Below, piece by piece: positions 26,698 to 37,982 of a DNA stretch of 64,000 nt. The stretch covers positions 62,001 through 126,000 of the forward strand of contig NZ_RCTF01000013.1 of assembly GCF_003667445.1 (NCBI RefSeq), in the 5' to 3' direction. The notes under the pieces were generated by a model, which worked only from the letters and a program-made list of their open reading frames with translations, had not been told where the DNA came from and searched no databases. Within the stretch, counting starts at the first letter, position 1, and each line of letters begins with the position of its first letter. Source of the DNA: Xanthobacter tagetidis (GTDB lineage Bacteria > Pseudomonadota > Alphaproteobacteria > Rhizobiales > Xanthobacteraceae). The translations under genes were made by a program, and so were the position numbers.

Positions 26698-27474
26698 ATG
26701 CTGAAAGTCCGCGTCATCCCCTGCCTCGACGTCAAGGACGGCCGCGTGGTCAAGGGCGTCCAGTTCGTCGACCTGCGCGATGCCGGCGACCCGGTGGAGG
26801 CCGCGCGCGCCTATGACGCCGCCGGCGCCGACGAGCTGACCTTCCTCGACATCACCGCCAGCCACGAGAACCGCGGCACCATTCTCGACGTGGTGCGCCG
26901 CACCGCCGAGCAGTGCTTCATGCCGCTCACCGTGGGCGGCGGCGTGCGCACCGTGGACGACGTGCGCACCCTGCTGCATGCGGGGGCGGACAAGGTCTCC
27001 ATCAACACCGCCGCGGTCACCCGCCGCGCCTTCGTGGGCGAGGCGGCGGAGAAGTTCGGCGAGCAGTGCATCGTGGTCGCCATCGACGCCAAGAAGGTCT
27101 CGGCTGAGGGCGAGGAAGACCGCTGGGAGATCTTCACCCATGGCGGGCGCACCCCCACCGGCATCGACGCCATCCAGTATGCCCGCGAAGTCGTGGACCT
27201 CGGCGCCGGGGAGATCCTGCTCACCTCCATGGACCGGGACGGCACCGGCAAGGGCTTCGACTGTGCGCTCACCCGCGCGGTGTCGGACGCGGTGCATGTG
27301 CCGGTGATTGCCTCTGGCGGCGTGGGCACGCTGGATCATCTGGTGGACGGCATCCGCGATGGCGGCGCCTCGGCGGTGCTCGCGGCCTCGATCTTCCATT
27401 TCGGCACCTTCACGGTGCGCGAGGCCAAGGAGCACCTCAAGGAGGCCGGCTTGCCGGTGCGCCTTGATGTGTGA
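26698..27474 (+). CDS. hisF: Imidazole glycerol phosphate synthase, cyclase subunit
   Basis: The 258-residue (beta/alpha)8 cyclase works with HisH. It shows [43 protein letters not shown] and [16 protein letters not shown] (catalytic Asp residues). It lies 4 bp after hisA. Confidence 0.98.
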   Translation: MLKVRVIPCLDVKDGRVVKGVQFVDLRDAGDPVEAARAYDAAGADELTFLDITASHENRGTILDVVRRTAEQCFMPLTVGGGVRTVDDVRTLLHAGADKVSINTAAVTRRAFVGEAAEKFGEQCIVVAIDAKKVSAEGEEDRWEIFTHGGRTPTGIDAIQYAREVVDLGAGEILLTSMDRDGTGKGFDCALTRAVSDAVHVPVIASGGVGTLDHLVDGIRDGGASAVLAASIFHFGTFTVREAKEHLKEAGLPVRLDV

Positions 27475-27510
27475 GTGCTGCCCCGTCTTTTCCCGCCCAG
27501 CGAGGATCGC

Positions 27511-27837
27511 ATGAGCGCGCCCTTCACCCTCGCCGATTTGGAGCGGATCATCGCCGCGCGCGCCGCGGCCGACGCCGGAAGCTCCTACACCCGCTCCCTG
27601 CTGGACAAGGGCGTCGCCAAGTGCGCCCAGAAGCTCGGCGAGGAGGCGGTGGAGACGGTGATCGCGGCGCTCAGCGCCCCCGACGAGGGGCTGATCGCCG
27701 AAAGCGCCGATCTCATCTACCATCTGCTTGTGGTCCTCGCCGCGCGCGGCGTGACGCTTTCTCAGGTCGAGGCCGAGCTTGCCCGCCGTACCGGGCAATC
27801 CGGCCTCGCCGAGAAGGCCGCGCGCAAGCCGGACTGA
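27511..27837 (+). CDS. hisE: Phosphoribosyl-ATP pyrophosphatase
   Basis: The 108-residue all-alpha NTP pyrophosphohydrolase performs step 2 of histidine synthesis. It has [30 protein letters not shown] and the [14 protein letters not shown] metal-binding helix. The ATG at 27511 follows a GAGGAT ribosome binding site. HisI (cyclohydrolase) is not present here. Confidence 0.97.
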   Translation: MSAPFTLADLERIIAARAAADAGSSYTRSLLDKGVAKCAQKLGEEAVETVIAALSAPDEGLIAESADLIYHLLVVLAARGVTLSQVEAELARRTGQSGLAEKAARKPD

Positions 27838-27860
27838 GACGGGACACGGGCCTCTTCCTC

Positions 27861-28832
27861 ATGGACCAGCGCATGGATCCCGCCCTTTCGCCCTACCGCA
27901 CCTTCTCCCGCGAGGAATGGGCGGCGCTGCGCCGCGACACGCCGCTCACGCTGCGTCCGGAGGAGATCCAGCGCCTCCAGGGCCTCGGCGTCCACCTCTC
28001 CATCAAGGAGGTGGAGGAGATCTACCTGCCGCTCTCGCGGCTGCTCTCGCTCTATGTGGGCGCGACGCAGAAGCTGTTCCGCGCCATGAGCCACTTCCTC
28101 GACCAGCGCGAGAACGAGGCCAACGGCGAGGGCAAGGTGCCCTACATCATCGGCGTCGCCGGATCGGTGGCGGTGGGCAAGTCCACCACCGCCCGCGTGC
28201 TCCAGGCGCTGCTCGCGCGCTGGCCCAATACGCCGAAGGTGGGTCTCGTGACCACCGACGGCTTCCTCCTGCCCAATGCGGTGCTCGACCGCGAGGGCCT
28301 GATGGAGAAGAAGGGCTTTCCCGAGAGCTACGACCTGCCGCTGCTGCTGCGCTTCCTCACCGACATCAAGGCCGGCCGCCGGCCGGTGCGCGCGCCGCTC
28401 TACTCGCATTTCTTCTATGACGTGATGCCGGACCAGACGGTAGAGGTGGAGCGGCCCGACATCCTCATCGTCGAGGGGCTGAACGTGCTCCAGACCACCC
28501 GCCCGCCCAAGGACGGCAAGGCGATCCCGTTCGTCTCCGACTTCTTCGATTTCTCGGTCTATATCGACGCCGACGAGGACGTGATCGAGCGCTGGTACGT
28601 GGAGCGGTTCATGCGGCTCAGGGAGACCGCGTTCAAGGACCCGCTCTCTTACTTCCACCGCTACTCGAAGCTCACCCAGGACGAGGCGAACGCCACCGCC
28701 CTCGCCATCTGGCGGCGGACCAATTTGCCGAACCTGGTCGAGAACATCCTGCCCACCCGCCAGCGCGCCGATTTGATCCTGCGCAAGGCCGGCGACCACG
28801 AGGTGGCCGAGGTGAGCCTCAGGCGGCTCTGA
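27861..28832 (+). CDS. coaA: Pantothenate kinase type I
   Basis: The 323-residue P-loop kinase catalyses the first step of coenzyme A synthesis. The Walker A region is [11 protein letters not shown] (98-108), followed by [28 protein letters not shown] and [11 protein letters not shown]. The length is typical for the CoaA type, which is feedback inhibited by CoA. It lies 23 bp after hisE, the conserved position of coaA in many alphaproteobacteria. Confidence 0.97.
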   Translation: MDQRMDPALSPYRTFSREEWAALRRDTPLTLRPEEIQRLQGLGVHLSIKEVEEIYLPLSRLLSLYVGATQKLFRAMSHFLDQRENEANGEGKVPYIIGVAGSVAVGKSTTARVLQALLARWPNTPKVGLVTTDGFLLPNAVLDREGLMEKKGFPESYDLPLLLRFLTDIKAGRRPVRAPLYSHFFYDVMPDQTVEVERPDILIVEGLNVLQTTRPPKDGKAIPFVSDFFDFSVYIDADEDVIERWYVERFMRLRETAFKDPLSYFHRYSKLTQDEANATALAIWRRTNLPNLVENILPTRQRADLILRKAGDHEVAEVSLRRL

Positions 28833-28973
28833 GAGGCGGTGGCCTCGTCCCGGAATGGGACGCGGGGGCCGGCGCGTTCCGAACGACGGGGGAACGAACC
28901 CTGAGCGAATCGCGGCTTCGGCTGGCTTCACCCTTTGTCCCGTCCGGTCGGACAAACGGAACCGCCGCGGCGC

Positions 28974-29384
28974 TCAGGACGCGAGCGCGGATCGCAGCGT
29001 CGCAAGCCGCTCCGCCATCGCCTCCGGCGCCAGGGGCTCGCGCGCTCCGAAGCCGAACACCGGTCCCGGCCAGGCCGGGTCGCCCGGATCGCGGCCCATG
29101 ACGTGCACATGGAGCTGGCGGACCATGTTGCCCAGCGCTGCCACATTGAGCTTGGCGCAGCCGGAGGCCGCCTTCACCGCCGCGCCGACGGCCGCGATCT
29201 CCTCCATCAGGACGGCCCGCTCGGGTGCCGGAATATCGAAAATCTCCATAAGTCCGTCTCGGCGCGGGATCAGCACCAGCCAGACGAAGCGCGCGTCGTC
29301 CACGAGGCGGACCTGACACAGGGGAAGCTCGGCCACCACCGGACCGTCGGCCTCAAGGCGCGGATCGAGCTGGAAGGACGTCAT
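28974..29384 (-). CDS. HIT domain protein (nucleotide hydrolase/transferase)
   Basis: The 136-residue histidine-triad protein has QLHVHVMGRDPGDPAWPGPV, the Q-H-H variant of the HxHxH motif common in alphaproteobacterial diadenosine-polyphosphate hydrolase-like HIT proteins. NVAALGNMVRQ just before it completes the signature. It would hydrolyse AMP-phosphoramidate, adenylyl or dinucleoside polyphosphate substrates. It faces coaA and diverges from lysC. Confidence 0.88.
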   Translation of the reverse strand: MTSFQLDPRLEADGPVVAELPLCQVRLVDDARFVWLVLIPRRDGLMEIFDIPAPERAVLMEEIAAVGAAVKAASGCAKLNVAALGNMVRQLHVHVMGRDPGDPAWPGPVFGFGAREPLAPEAMAERLATLRSALAS

Positions 29385-29744
29385 GGGCCATGCCTCGGCG
29401 TGACGGGAGGGCGGATCACCGGCTTGATCGGCGATCGCGCCCGGCCGATCAAGCCCCGGCCACGGGAGCCCACAGGCGGCGGCGCGACACCCGATTGCGC
29501 CGGCCGGGTTGCCCCACGGCCCCGTTGCGGCTAGGAAGCGCGCGAAACGCCGCGCGAACCGTCGAACCCGCGCGGCAGGGCCAAAGGGATGCACCGCTCC
29601 GCCAGCACGAGGATCGAGGACACCGGCGCCGCTCGCGGCGCCTTGTCCATGCGCCGGCGAAAATGACGCCCGCGCCGCAGGCGCCCCGCGTCCTTTCCTG
29701 AGCAATCCCTTGATTCCCAATTTCAGTAGAGAAAGGCACGAGCC
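29385..29744. other. 360-bp divergent intergenic region of the HIT and lysC genes
   Basis: No coding signal is convincing here. It holds a perfect inverted repeat at 29421-29455, and an AGAAAGG ribosome binding site just before lysC. Both divergent promoters should lie here but no consensus was recognised. Confidence 0.6.
29421..29455. repeat. Perfect 12-bp inverted repeat (hairpin or operator)
   Basis: GGCTTGATCGGC (29421-29432) and its exact reverse complement GCCGATCAAGCC (29444-29455) are separated by 11 nt. It lies about 290 bp upstream of lysC and just upstream of the HIT gene. It could be an operator or an RNA hairpin in a long leader. Confidence 0.6.
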
Positions 29745-31004
29745 ATGGCTCGGCTGGTGATGAAGTTCGGCGGCACCTCGGTCGCCAACCTGGAGCGCAT
29801 CCGCAACGTGGCGCGCCACGTGAAGCGCGAGGTGGAGGCCGGATACCAGGTGGCGGTGGTGGTCTCGGCCATGTCCGGCAAGACCAACGAGCTGGTGGGC
29901 TGGTGCAAGGAGGCCGCGCCGCTCTATGACGCGCGCGAATACGACGCGGTGGTCGCTTCCGGCGAGCAGGTGACGAGCGGACTGCTCGCCATCGCGCTGC
30001 AGGAGATGGGCGTTCCGGCCCGCTCCTGGCAGGGCTGGCAGATCCCTATCCTCACGGACGACGCCCACGGCTCGGCCCGCATCCTGGAGATCGACGGCGC
30101 GGTGCTCGGCGCCGCGGTGGATAGCGGCGAGGTGGCGGTCATCGCCGGTTTCCAGGGCATGCACGGCGCCTCCGGCCGCATCACCACGCTGGGGCGCGGC
30201 GGCTCGGACACGAGCGCGGTGGCGGTGGCGGCGGCGCTGGGCGCCGAGCGGTGCGACATCTATACCGACGTGGACGGCGTCTACACCACCGACCCGCGCG
30301 TGGTGCCGAAGGCGCGCCGCCTCGACCGCATCGCGTTCGAGGAGATGCTGGAGATGGCCTCGCTCGGGGCCAAGGTGCTCCAGGTGCGCTCGGTGGAACT
30401 TGCCATGGTGCACAATGTGCGCACGTTCGTGCGCTCCAGCCTGGTCGACCCCGGCGCGCCCGAGATGGCGCACGTCGAGACCGCGGGCACGCTCATCTGC
30501 GACGAGGAGGAGATCGTGGCAAACCAGATGGAATCGCAGGTGGTCACCGGCATCGCCTTCGCCAAGGACGAGGCCCAGGTCTCCATCCGCCGGGTGGCCG
30601 ACAAGCCCGGCATCGCCGCCGCCGTGTTCGGCCCGCTGGCCGAGGCCCACATCAATGTGGACATGATCGTCCAGAACGTCTCGGCGGACGGCTTCACCGA
30701 CATCACCTTCACCGTGCCCTCCGCCGATTTCGAGCGCGCCAAGGCGGTGCTGGAGGGCGCCCGGGCGCAGGTCGGCTACCAGGCGCTCGAAGGGGCGATG
30801 GAGGTCACCAAGGTGTCGGTGATCGGCATCGGCATGCGTTCCCATGCCGGCGTCGCGGCCAAGGCGTTCGAGGCGCTGGCGGGCAAGGGCATCAACATCC
30901 GGGCCATCACCACGTCCGAGATCAAGATCTCGATCCTGATCGATGCGGCCTATACCGAGCTTGCGGTGCGGACTCTCCATTCGCTATACGGGCTCGATAG
31001 CTGA
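29745..31004 (+). CDS. lysC: Aspartate kinase
   Basis: The 419-residue enzyme phosphorylates aspartate, the entry step to lysine, threonine and methionine. It has a kinase domain (VMKFGGTSVAN; TTLGRGGSDTSAVAVAAALGAERCDIYTDVDGVYTTDP) and two C-terminal ACT domains (about 265-400; GIGMRSHAGVAAKAFEALAGKGINI) for feedback control. The length and single-function design match the alphaproteobacterial LysC. It heads the lysC-ptsP-prfA-prmC run. Confidence 0.97.
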   Translation: MARLVMKFGGTSVANLERIRNVARHVKREVEAGYQVAVVVSAMSGKTNELVGWCKEAAPLYDAREYDAVVASGEQVTSGLLAIALQEMGVPARSWQGWQIPILTDDAHGSARILEIDGAVLGAAVDSGEVAVIAGFQGMHGASGRITTLGRGGSDTSAVAVAAALGAERCDIYTDVDGVYTTDPRVVPKARRLDRIAFEEMLEMASLGAKVLQVRSVELAMVHNVRTFVRSSLVDPGAPEMAHVETAGTLICDEEEIVANQMESQVVTGIAFAKDEAQVSIRRVADKPGIAAAVFGPLAEAHINVDMIVQNVSADGFTDITFTVPSADFERAKAVLEGARAQVGYQALEGAMEVTKVSVIGIGMRSHAGVAAKAFEALAGKGINIRAITTSEIKISILIDAAYTELAVRTLHSLYGLDS

Positions 31005-31076
31005 GAGCGGGCAGGCGGGGGCGCGCCGTTCACTGAAATCCCCGCGGGTTCCCCGCCAACCTTGAGGATGCGGCCG

Positions 31077-33344
31077 ATGCGTGGCGCGCTCGGCGGCCCC
31101 CGCGTGCTGCTCCGCCGCCTCCGCGAGGTGATGGCGGAGCCGGTCAGCGCGCAGGACCGCCTCGACAAGATCGTTGTGCTCATCGCCGCCAACATGGTCG
31201 CGGAGGTGTGCTCGGTCTACGTGCTGCGCGTCGATCAGACCCTGGAGCTGTACGCCACCGAAGGCCTGAACCGGGACGCGGTTCATCTCACCGTCATGCG
31301 GGTGGATGAGGGCCTCGTCGGCCACGTGGCGCGCGAGGCCGAATCGCTGGCGCTGTCCGACGCCCAGGGGCATCCCGAGTTCGCCTACCGTCCGGAGACG
31401 GGCGAAGAGATCTACAATTCCTTCCTCGGCGTGCCGATCCTGCGCGGCGGCAACACGCTGGGCGTTCTGGTGGTGCAGAACCGGGCGCGCCGCACCTATA
31501 CGGAAGAGGAGATCGAGGCGCTCCAGACCACCGCCATGGTGCTGGCGGAGATGATCGCCTCGGGCGAGCTCACCGCTTTGGCCAAGCCCGGCGCCGAGCC
31601 GGCCATCCGCCGTCCGGTGCACCTGAAGGGCGTGCCGCTCGCCGACGGCCTCGGGCTCGGCTACGTGGTGCTGCACGAGCCGCGCATCAAGGTGACCAAC
31701 GTCATCGCCGACGACGTGGTGAAGGAGAGCGAGCGGCTCGACGCCGCCATCGGCAAGCTGCGCCACGCCATCGACGCCATGCTGGAGGACGACGGCCTGT
31801 CCAAGGCCGGCGAGCACCGCGACATCCTCGAAGCCTACCGCATGTTCGCCCATGACCGGGGCTGGATGCACAGGATGCGCGAGGCCGTGCTCTCGGGCCT
31901 CACCGCGGAAGGCGCGGTGGAGCGCGTCCAGTCGGACACCCGCGCCCGCATGATGCGCGCCTCCGACCCCTATCTGCGCGAGCGCCTGCACGACCTCGAC
32001 GATCTCGCCAACCGCCTGCTGCGCGAGCTGACCGGCCGCGGCCACGGCACCGAGCGCGAGGCGCTGCCCGAGAACGCCATCCTCGTCGCCCGCAACATGA
32101 GCCCGGCGGCCCTGCTGGACTATGACCGCGCGCGCATCCGCGGCCTGGTGCTGGAAGAGGGCGGCACCACAAGCCACGTCACCATCGTCGCCCGCGCGCT
32201 CGGCATCGCCGCCGTGGGGCAGGTGGAGAACGCGGCCGGCCTCGCCGATCCGGGCGATCCCATGATCGTCGACGGGCAGGCCGGCGAGGTGCATCTGCGC
32301 CCGCCCGGCGACGTGGAGGAGGCCTATGCCGAGAAGGTGCGCTACCGCGCCCGCCGGCAGGCCCAGTATGCCGCGCTGCGCACCCGCCCCTCCGTGACCA
32401 AGGACGGGGTGCATGTGGACCTGCACCTCAATGCCGGCCTGCTGGTGGACCTGCCCCACATCGCCGAGACCGGCGCCGCGGGCATCGGGCTGTTCAGAAC
32501 CGAACTCCAGTTCATGATCGCCTCCACCTTCCCGCGCATATCGGAGCAGCTGAAGCTCTATCGCGCGGTCCTGGACGCGGCGGGCGAGCGGCCGGTGACC
32601 TTCCGCACCCTGGACATCGGGGGCGACAAGGTGCTGCCCTACATGCGGGCGATCGAGGAGGAGAACCCGGCGCTCGGCTGGCGCGCCATCCGCCTCGGTC
32701 TCGACCGTCCCGGCCTGCTGCGCTCCCAGGTGCGCGCGCTGCTGCGCGCCGGCGCCGGGCGCGAGCTGCGGGTGATGTTCCCCATGGTGGCGGCGGTGGA
32801 GGAATTCGACCTCGCCCGCGCCATCGTCGAGCGCGAGCTGACCCATCTGCGCCGGCACGGCCACGGCCTGCCCGACCGGGTCTTCGTCGGCGCCATGGTG
32901 GAGGTGCCCTCGCTGCTGTTCCAGCTGGACGAGATGCTGGCGCGGGCCGACTTCCTCTCCGTCGGCTCGAACGACCTGGTGCAGTTCCTCTACGCCGCCG
33001 ACCGCTCCAACATGCGCGTCGCCGACCGGTTCGACCCGCTCTCGGCGCCGGCGCTGCGCGCCTTCCGGATGGTGGCGGAGGCGGGCGCTCGCCATGGCAA
33101 GCCCATCACCCTGTGCGGCGAGCTGGCCTCGCGGCCCCTGGAGGCGGTGGCGCTCGCCGCGCTCGGCTATCGCTCGCTCTCGGTCTCCCCGGCCTCCATC
33201 GGGCCGGTGAAGGCGACGCTGCTGGAGCTGGACGTGGCTGCGGCGCGCAAGGTGCTGCTGCCTCTGCTCGACGACCGCACCGGCACGGTCGACATCCGCG
33301 CCACGCTCAGGGCGTTCGCCCTGGCGAGCGGGCTCGCGCTATAA
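31077..33344 (+). CDS. ptsP: Phosphoenolpyruvate-protein phosphotransferase of the nitrogen PTS (EI-Ntr)
   Basis: The 755-residue protein starts the PTS-Ntr phosphorelay (PEP to EI-Ntr to NPr to EIIA-Ntr), which links nitrogen and carbon status to regulation. An N-terminal GAF domain (about 15-165), thought to sense glutamine or 2-oxoglutarate, precedes the EI domains. The phospho-histidine is H367 in [15 protein letters not shown], and the PEP-binding part has [10 protein letters not shown] and [17 protein letters not shown] prefer ATG 31077, 9 nt after GAGG, over TTG 31062 or ATG 31068. Confidence 0.96.
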   Translation: MRGALGGPRVLLRRLREVMAEPVSAQDRLDKIVVLIAANMVAEVCSVYVLRVDQTLELYATEGLNRDAVHLTVMRVDEGLVGHVAREAESLALSDAQGHPEFAYRPETGEEIYNSFLGVPILRGGNTLGVLVVQNRARRTYTEEEIEALQTTAMVLAEMIASGELTALAKPGAEPAIRRPVHLKGVPLADGLGLGYVVLHEPRIKVTNVIADDVVKESERLDAAIGKLRHAIDAMLEDDGLSKAGEHRDILEAYRMFAHDRGWMHRMREAVLSGLTAEGAVERVQSDTRARMMRASDPYLRERLHDLDDLANRLLRELTGRGHGTEREALPENAILVARNMSPAALLDYDRARIRGLVLEEGGTTSHVTIVARALGIAAVGQVENAAGLADPGDPMIVDGQAGEVHLRPPGDVEEAYAEKVRYRARRQAQYAALRTRPSVTKDGVHVDLHLNAGLLVDLPHIAETGAAGIGLFRTELQFMIASTFPRISEQLKLYRAVLDAAGERPVTFRTLDIGGDKVLPYMRAIEEENPALGWRAIRLGLDRPGLLRSQVRALLRAGAGRELRVMFPMVAAVEEFDLARAIVERELTHLRRHGHGLPDRVFVGAMVEVPSLLFQLDEMLARADFLSVGSNDLVQFLYAADRSNMRVADRFDPLSAPALRAFRMVAEAGARHGKPITLCGELASRPLEAVALAALGYRSLSVSPASIGPVKATLLELDVAAARKVLLPLLDDRTGTVDIRATLRAFALASGLAL

Positions 33345-33351
33345 GCAGCCG

Positions 33352-34428
<1,077 letters not shown>

Positions 34429-34448
34429 CGCGGAAGGAGCCGCGCGCC

Positions 34449-35315
34449 ATGGGCGCAGACGACGCCATCACCCTCGCCGCGCTCCGGCGCGCCGTGGCGG
34501 CCCGCCTGAAGGCGGGCGGAATCGATGCCGCCGACACCGAGGCGCGGCTCATTGTCGGCGCGGCCTCGGGGCTCGATCCCACCGGGCTGCTGGCCCACGG
34601 CAGCGAAGCCGCGACGCCGCGCACGCAGGCCGGCGCCGAAGACCTCCTCGCCCGCAGGCTCGCCGGCGAACCGGTCGCGCGGCTCATCGGGCGGCGGGAA
34701 TTCTGGAGCCTCGACTTCGCGCTTTCCCCCGACACGCTGGTGCCGCGTCCCGATACGGAGACCGTGGTGGAGGCGGCGCTCGCTCTGGTGGCCGACCGCG
34801 CCGCCACCCTGCGCGTGCTCGATCTCGGCACCGGTTCCGGCGCCATCCTCGCGGCGCTGCTGACGGAACTGCCGAACGCCTTCGGCATCGGGGTGGACCT
34901 CAGCGCCGGTGCCGCCCGCGCCGCTTGCGACAATCTGGCGCGGCTGGGCCTCGCCGACCGTTCGGCGGTGGCCGTCGGGCATTGGGGCGGGGCGCTCAGC
35001 GGCGGCTTCGACCTCCTGGTCTCCAATCCGCCGTACATTCCCACCGGTGACCTCGCCGGGCTCGACACCGAAGTGCGTGTTCACGATCCTGCACTTGCCC
35101 TCGACGGCGGCCAGGACGGGCTTGACGCCTACCGCGCCATTGCCCGGCAGGCGGGGGGCCTGCTGACGTCGGGCGGTATTTTGGTGGTTGAGCTCGGCAT
35201 CGGCCAGGAACCGGCCGTGGCACAGCTTCTGCGCGAGGCCGGCCTTACGGTCGCCGGCCCCGCGCGCGCCGACCTCGCCGGCATCCCGCGCGCCCTCGCT
35301 GCGCGCAAACCGTGA
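34449..35315 (+). CDS. prmC: Release factor glutamine N5-methyltransferase
   Basis: The 288-residue SAM-dependent methylase modifies the GGQ glutamine of release factors. It has an N-terminal helical domain, PLxR-like PVARLIGRREFW, the SAM loop LDLGTGSGAILAALL and the catalytic NPPY (193-196). ATG 34449 has GAAGGAG nine bases upstream. An upstream GTG at 34425, overlapping the prfA stop, would add 8 residues. Confidence 0.97.
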   Translation: MGADDAITLAALRRAVAARLKAGGIDAADTEARLIVGAASGLDPTGLLAHGSEAATPRTQAGAEDLLARRLAGEPVARLIGRREFWSLDFALSPDTLVPRPDTETVVEAALALVADRAATLRVLDLGTGSGAILAALLTELPNAFGIGVDLSAGAARAACDNLARLGLADRSAVAVGHWGGALSGGFDLLVSNPPYIPTGDLAGLDTEVRVHDPALALDGGQDGLDAYRAIARQAGGLLTSGGILVVELGIGQEPAVAQLLREAGLTVAGPARADLAGIPRALAARKP

Positions 35316-35859
35316 GCCAGCCCATATTTGGGCGAAATCGGGGCGCGGGCCCCCCGGGAAAAAAACGCTTGGATCGGGCGAGGGAACTGGCTAGTGTCCC
35401 TGTCAGGAATCGAGCCGAGGCACCTGCCTAGAGGGGCGGTGCGGGCTTCCGAAATCTCATCGGGGATGTTTCGGACGCCATGGAGGATCGTAGCCGATGG
35501 CGCGCGGATGCTGCGCCCGGATAATCTTCTCGCGGAGCGATCGTTTCACCGGGTAAGACGCGCTCCGGCATGAGGCCGTGACGCGGTTTGTCAGATTGCG
35601 CGACCGCGCCGGGGAGGCGCGGATCGGGGCTCGATGATCGGACGGATCCTGAACTCTTAAGGGCACTTCACCATGCTCACCGGCGCGGGCGCCATCTGGC
35701 GCAGGACCGCGCGCACACCATCCGTGTTTTCGGTTCGGCGCCGCGCGGCCGCGACGCGAACCGACAGGCCTCAAAACCCAAGGCCGCATCGCCCCGAGAT
35801 TCGCACGCGATCCGGCGCAGGCGGCGAAATGAACGCCGAGCGAGTAGAGAACGATCACG
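35316..35859. other. 544-bp intergenic region, no gene recognised
   Basis: It begins with a GGGGC/GCCCC hairpin near 35339-35352 and an A run, which may end the prmC transcript. The remainder has no ORF with family-like features and no recognised promoter or RNA motif. It probably contains the promoter and a long leader of the DUF4167 gene. Confidence 0.5.
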
Positions 35860-36891
35860 ATGAGAAATGGTCAGCAGAAGCGCATGCGCGGCCGTAACAA
35901 CAATAATAACAACAACCGGCGCGGATCCAATCCGCTCACGCGTGTCTACGAGTCCAACGGGCCCGACGTGAAGGTGCGGGGCACCGCCCACCACATCGCG
36001 GAGAAGTACCAGCAGCTTGCGCGCGACGCCCAGTCCTCCGGCGACCCGGTGGCGGCGGAGAACTATCTCCAGCACGCCGAGCACTATCTGCGCCTCATCG
36101 CCTCGCTCCAGGGCCAGTTCGGACCCCAGCCCGGCTTCGGCCGCGAGGAGGACGGCGACGACGAGGACATGGACGACGTCTCGGCGCTCGATGCGCCGCA
36201 GCCCTTTGCGCAGCGCGGCGGCGACCAGCAGCCCTACCAGCGCGAGGGTCGCGACAATCGCGAAGGCCGTGACAACCGCGAGGGCCGCGACAACCGCGAG
36301 GGGCGCGACAACCGCGAAGGGCGCGACAACCGCGAAGGGCGTCAGCCGCGCGAGGGACGCAACGGCTTCCGCCGCAACCGCGACGACGAGGGCGGCGAGG
36401 CCTATCAGCCGCGCGAGGCGCGCGACAACCGCGAGCCGCGCGAGAGCCGGGAAGCGCGCGAACCGCGCGAGAACCGGGAAGTCCGTGAGCCGCGCGAGGG
36501 ACGTGAACCGCGCGAAGCCCGCGAGCCGCGCGAGAACCGGGAATTCCGCAGCCCGCGGCCGCCGCGCGGCGAGGACGACGCGCCCCGCCCGGTGCGCGCG
36601 CCCCGCGAGCCGGCCCGTGACGAGGAAGAGCAGATCATCGGCCTGCCCTCCTTCATCACCGGCGGCGCCAGCATCGCCAAGGACGCGCCGAAGGAGCCGG
36701 CCAAGGAGCCGGTCGAGCGCGAGGCTGCCCCTGAGGAAGCGGTCGATGCCGGTGACGGCGAGGCCCGTCTCGGCCGCCGCCGCCGTCGCTATCGCTCGCG
36801 CGCCGATCGCGCCGAGGGCGGGGAAGAGGGCGGCACCGAGCCGGTGTCCGCCGAAGGCTCCGACGCACAGCAGCCGCTGTTCAACGATTGA
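35860..36891 (+). CDS. DUF4167 domain RNA-binding-like protein with RDNREG repeats
   Basis: The 343-residue protein is highly charged. The N terminus is basic with a run of seven Asn (13-19), then the conserved DUF4167 core (NPLTRVYESNGPDVKVRG; HIAEKYQQLARDAQSSGDPVAAENYLQHAEHYLRL). A low-complexity centre follows with five tandem REGRDN units (128-157) and further REP/REN repeats to about 240. It ends with a basic cluster RRRRRYRSR and LFND. This disordered Arg/Glu-rich makeup suggests RNA or ribonucleoprotein binding, but function is not established. A terminator follows at 36927. Confidence 0.9.
   Translation: MRNGQQKRMRGRNNNNNNNRRGSNPLTRVYESNGPDVKVRGTAHHIAEKYQQLARDAQSSGDPVAAENYLQHAEHYLRLIASLQGQFGPQPGFGREEDGDDEDMDDVSALDAPQPFAQRGGDQQPYQREGRDNREGRDNREGRDNREGRDNREGRDNREGRQPREGRNGFRRNRDDEGGEAYQPREARDNREPRESREAREPRENREVREPREGREPREAREPRENREFRSPRPPRGEDDAPRPVRAPREPARDEEEQIIGLPSFITGGASIAKDAPKEPAKEPVEREAAPEEAVDAGDGEARLGRRRRRYRSRADRAEGGEEGGTEPVSAEGSDAQQPLFND
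36241..36330 (+). repeat. Five tandem 18-bp repeats coding REGRDN
   Basis: Five consecutive 18-bp units of the form CGCGAGGG-CGCGACAAC, differing at a few third positions, lie in frame in the DUF4167 gene. A partial sixth unit follows. Copy number is a likely site of strain variation. Confidence 0.9.
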
Positions 36892-36926
36892 GGCGCGGCG
36901 CCGGACGGCGCTCTCCTCCCGACACG

Positions 36927-36955
36927 AAAAGGCCCCGGCGACGGGGCCTTTTCTT
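36927..36955. terminator. Bidirectional Rho-independent terminator
   Basis: AAAAGGCCCC (36927-36936) pairs with GGGGCCTTTT (36943-36952) around a 6-nt loop. The A and T flanks make it active on both strands, though both neighbours run rightward. Confidence 0.85.
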
Positions 36956-36983
36956 TGCGCCGCCGCCCGCCTTGCCTCGCGCC

Positions 36984-37982
36984 ATGAGCCGTGCGACCGT
37001 CGCCGTCCCCACCCCTGGAATACCGGCTCCCGTATCCATGTCTCTTGTCCGGTCTGCCGCCCGCCCCGACCTCGGGCCTTGGCCTGCCCTCGGCTATGTG
37101 GGAAGCCCGCTCGACCGTGCGGCGCACTTGCGGCCCCAGGGCGACGACCTCGCGCGGGCGCCCGAGGCGCGCGCCTATCTCCTGGGCGGGGAACTGGTGG
37201 CCCTCAAGGGCGATGACGAGGACGCGGACCCGCTGTTCAGCGCCGCCGAGGCCGCGGCGTGGGCGCGCGGCGCCCCGATGTTCCTCGGCCTTGAGGATGG
37301 CGCCCCGCGCGCCGCCTTCCCGTTCGATCCTGCCCGCCGAGAGGAGATGGAAGCCGCCGGCCTCCTCGTCACCGACCTGCGCTCCATTGCCGTCCGCGGC
37401 CTGGTCGGGCCGGAGCATCTCGGCCCCATCGCCTGCGGCAAGGCGCTGCTCGGCTGGCACCGGCGGCACGGCTTCTGCGCCAATTGCGGGGGCGCCACCA
37501 CCATCATCGAGGGCGGCTGGCGGCGCGACTGCCCCTCCTGCGGGGCCCAGCATTTCCCGCGCACCGACCCGGTGGTCATCATGCTCACGGCGCGGGGCGA
37601 CGAGTGCCTTCTCGGCCGCCAGCCCCAGTTCGCGCCGGGCATGTGGTCCTGCCTCGCCGGCTTCGTCGAGCCCGGCGAGAGCATCGAGGAGGCGGTGCGG
37701 CGCGAGACGCTGGAGGAGGCCGGCATCACCACCGGCCGCGTCACCTACCACACCTGCCAGCCCTGGCCGTTCCCCATGTCGCTGATGATCGGCTGCATGG
37801 CCGAGGCGACGTCGCGCGACATCACCATCGATTCGAACGAGCTTGAGGCCGCGCGCTGGTTCGGCAAGGACGAGGTGGCGCAAATGCTCGCGCGCACGCA
37901 CCCGGACGGGCTGTTCGCACCGCCCCCGGTGGCCATCGCGCACCACCTCATCCGCGCCTTCCTGGAGGGTGCGCGTGCCTGA
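36984..37982 (+). CDS. nudC: NADH pyrophosphatase / NAD-cap decapping Nudix enzyme
   Basis: The 332-residue protein has a variable N-terminal domain, a zinc ribbon (CANCGG and CPSCGA) and a Nudix box GFVEPGESIEEAVRRETLEEAGI. The NudC-specific QPWPFPMS follows, preceded by Cys where many have Ser. It hydrolyses NADH to NMNH and AMP and can remove NAD caps from RNA. The start could be ATG 36984 or 37038. The end overlaps the permease gene by 8 bp, so the two are coupled. Confidence 0.93.
   Translation: MSRATVAVPTPGIPAPVSMSLVRSAARPDLGPWPALGYVGSPLDRAAHLRPQGDDLARAPEARAYLLGGELVALKGDDEDADPLFSAAEAAAWARGAPMFLGLEDGAPRAAFPFDPARREEMEAAGLLVTDLRSIAVRGLVGPEHLGPIACGKALLGWHRRHGFCANCGGATTIIEGGWRRDCPSCGAQHFPRTDPVVIMLTARGDECLLGRQPQFAPGMWSCLAGFVEPGESIEEAVRRETLEEAGITTGRVTYHTCQPWPFPMSLMIGCMAEATSRDITIDSNELEAARWFGKDEVAQMLARTHPDGLFAPPPVAIAHHLIRAFLEGARA

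Noticed and set aside
30984..33095. 703-codon open frame on the minus strand
   Set aside because: It lies opposite ptsP, whose domains and active-site His are intact. The antisense product is low-complexity and has no recognisable domain.
35388..35425. GGAAC near 35388 as an EcfG promoter
   Set aside because: No CGTT follows at 16 or 17 bases.
35588..35863. 91-codon ORF before the DUF4167 gene
   Set aside because: Arg-rich composition without family features, overlapping the DUF4167 start, and no convincing ribosome binding site.
36241..36342. Short regular repeats that could suggest a CRISPR array
   Set aside because: The 18-bp units are contiguous, without spacers, and keep the reading frame of the DUF4167 gene.
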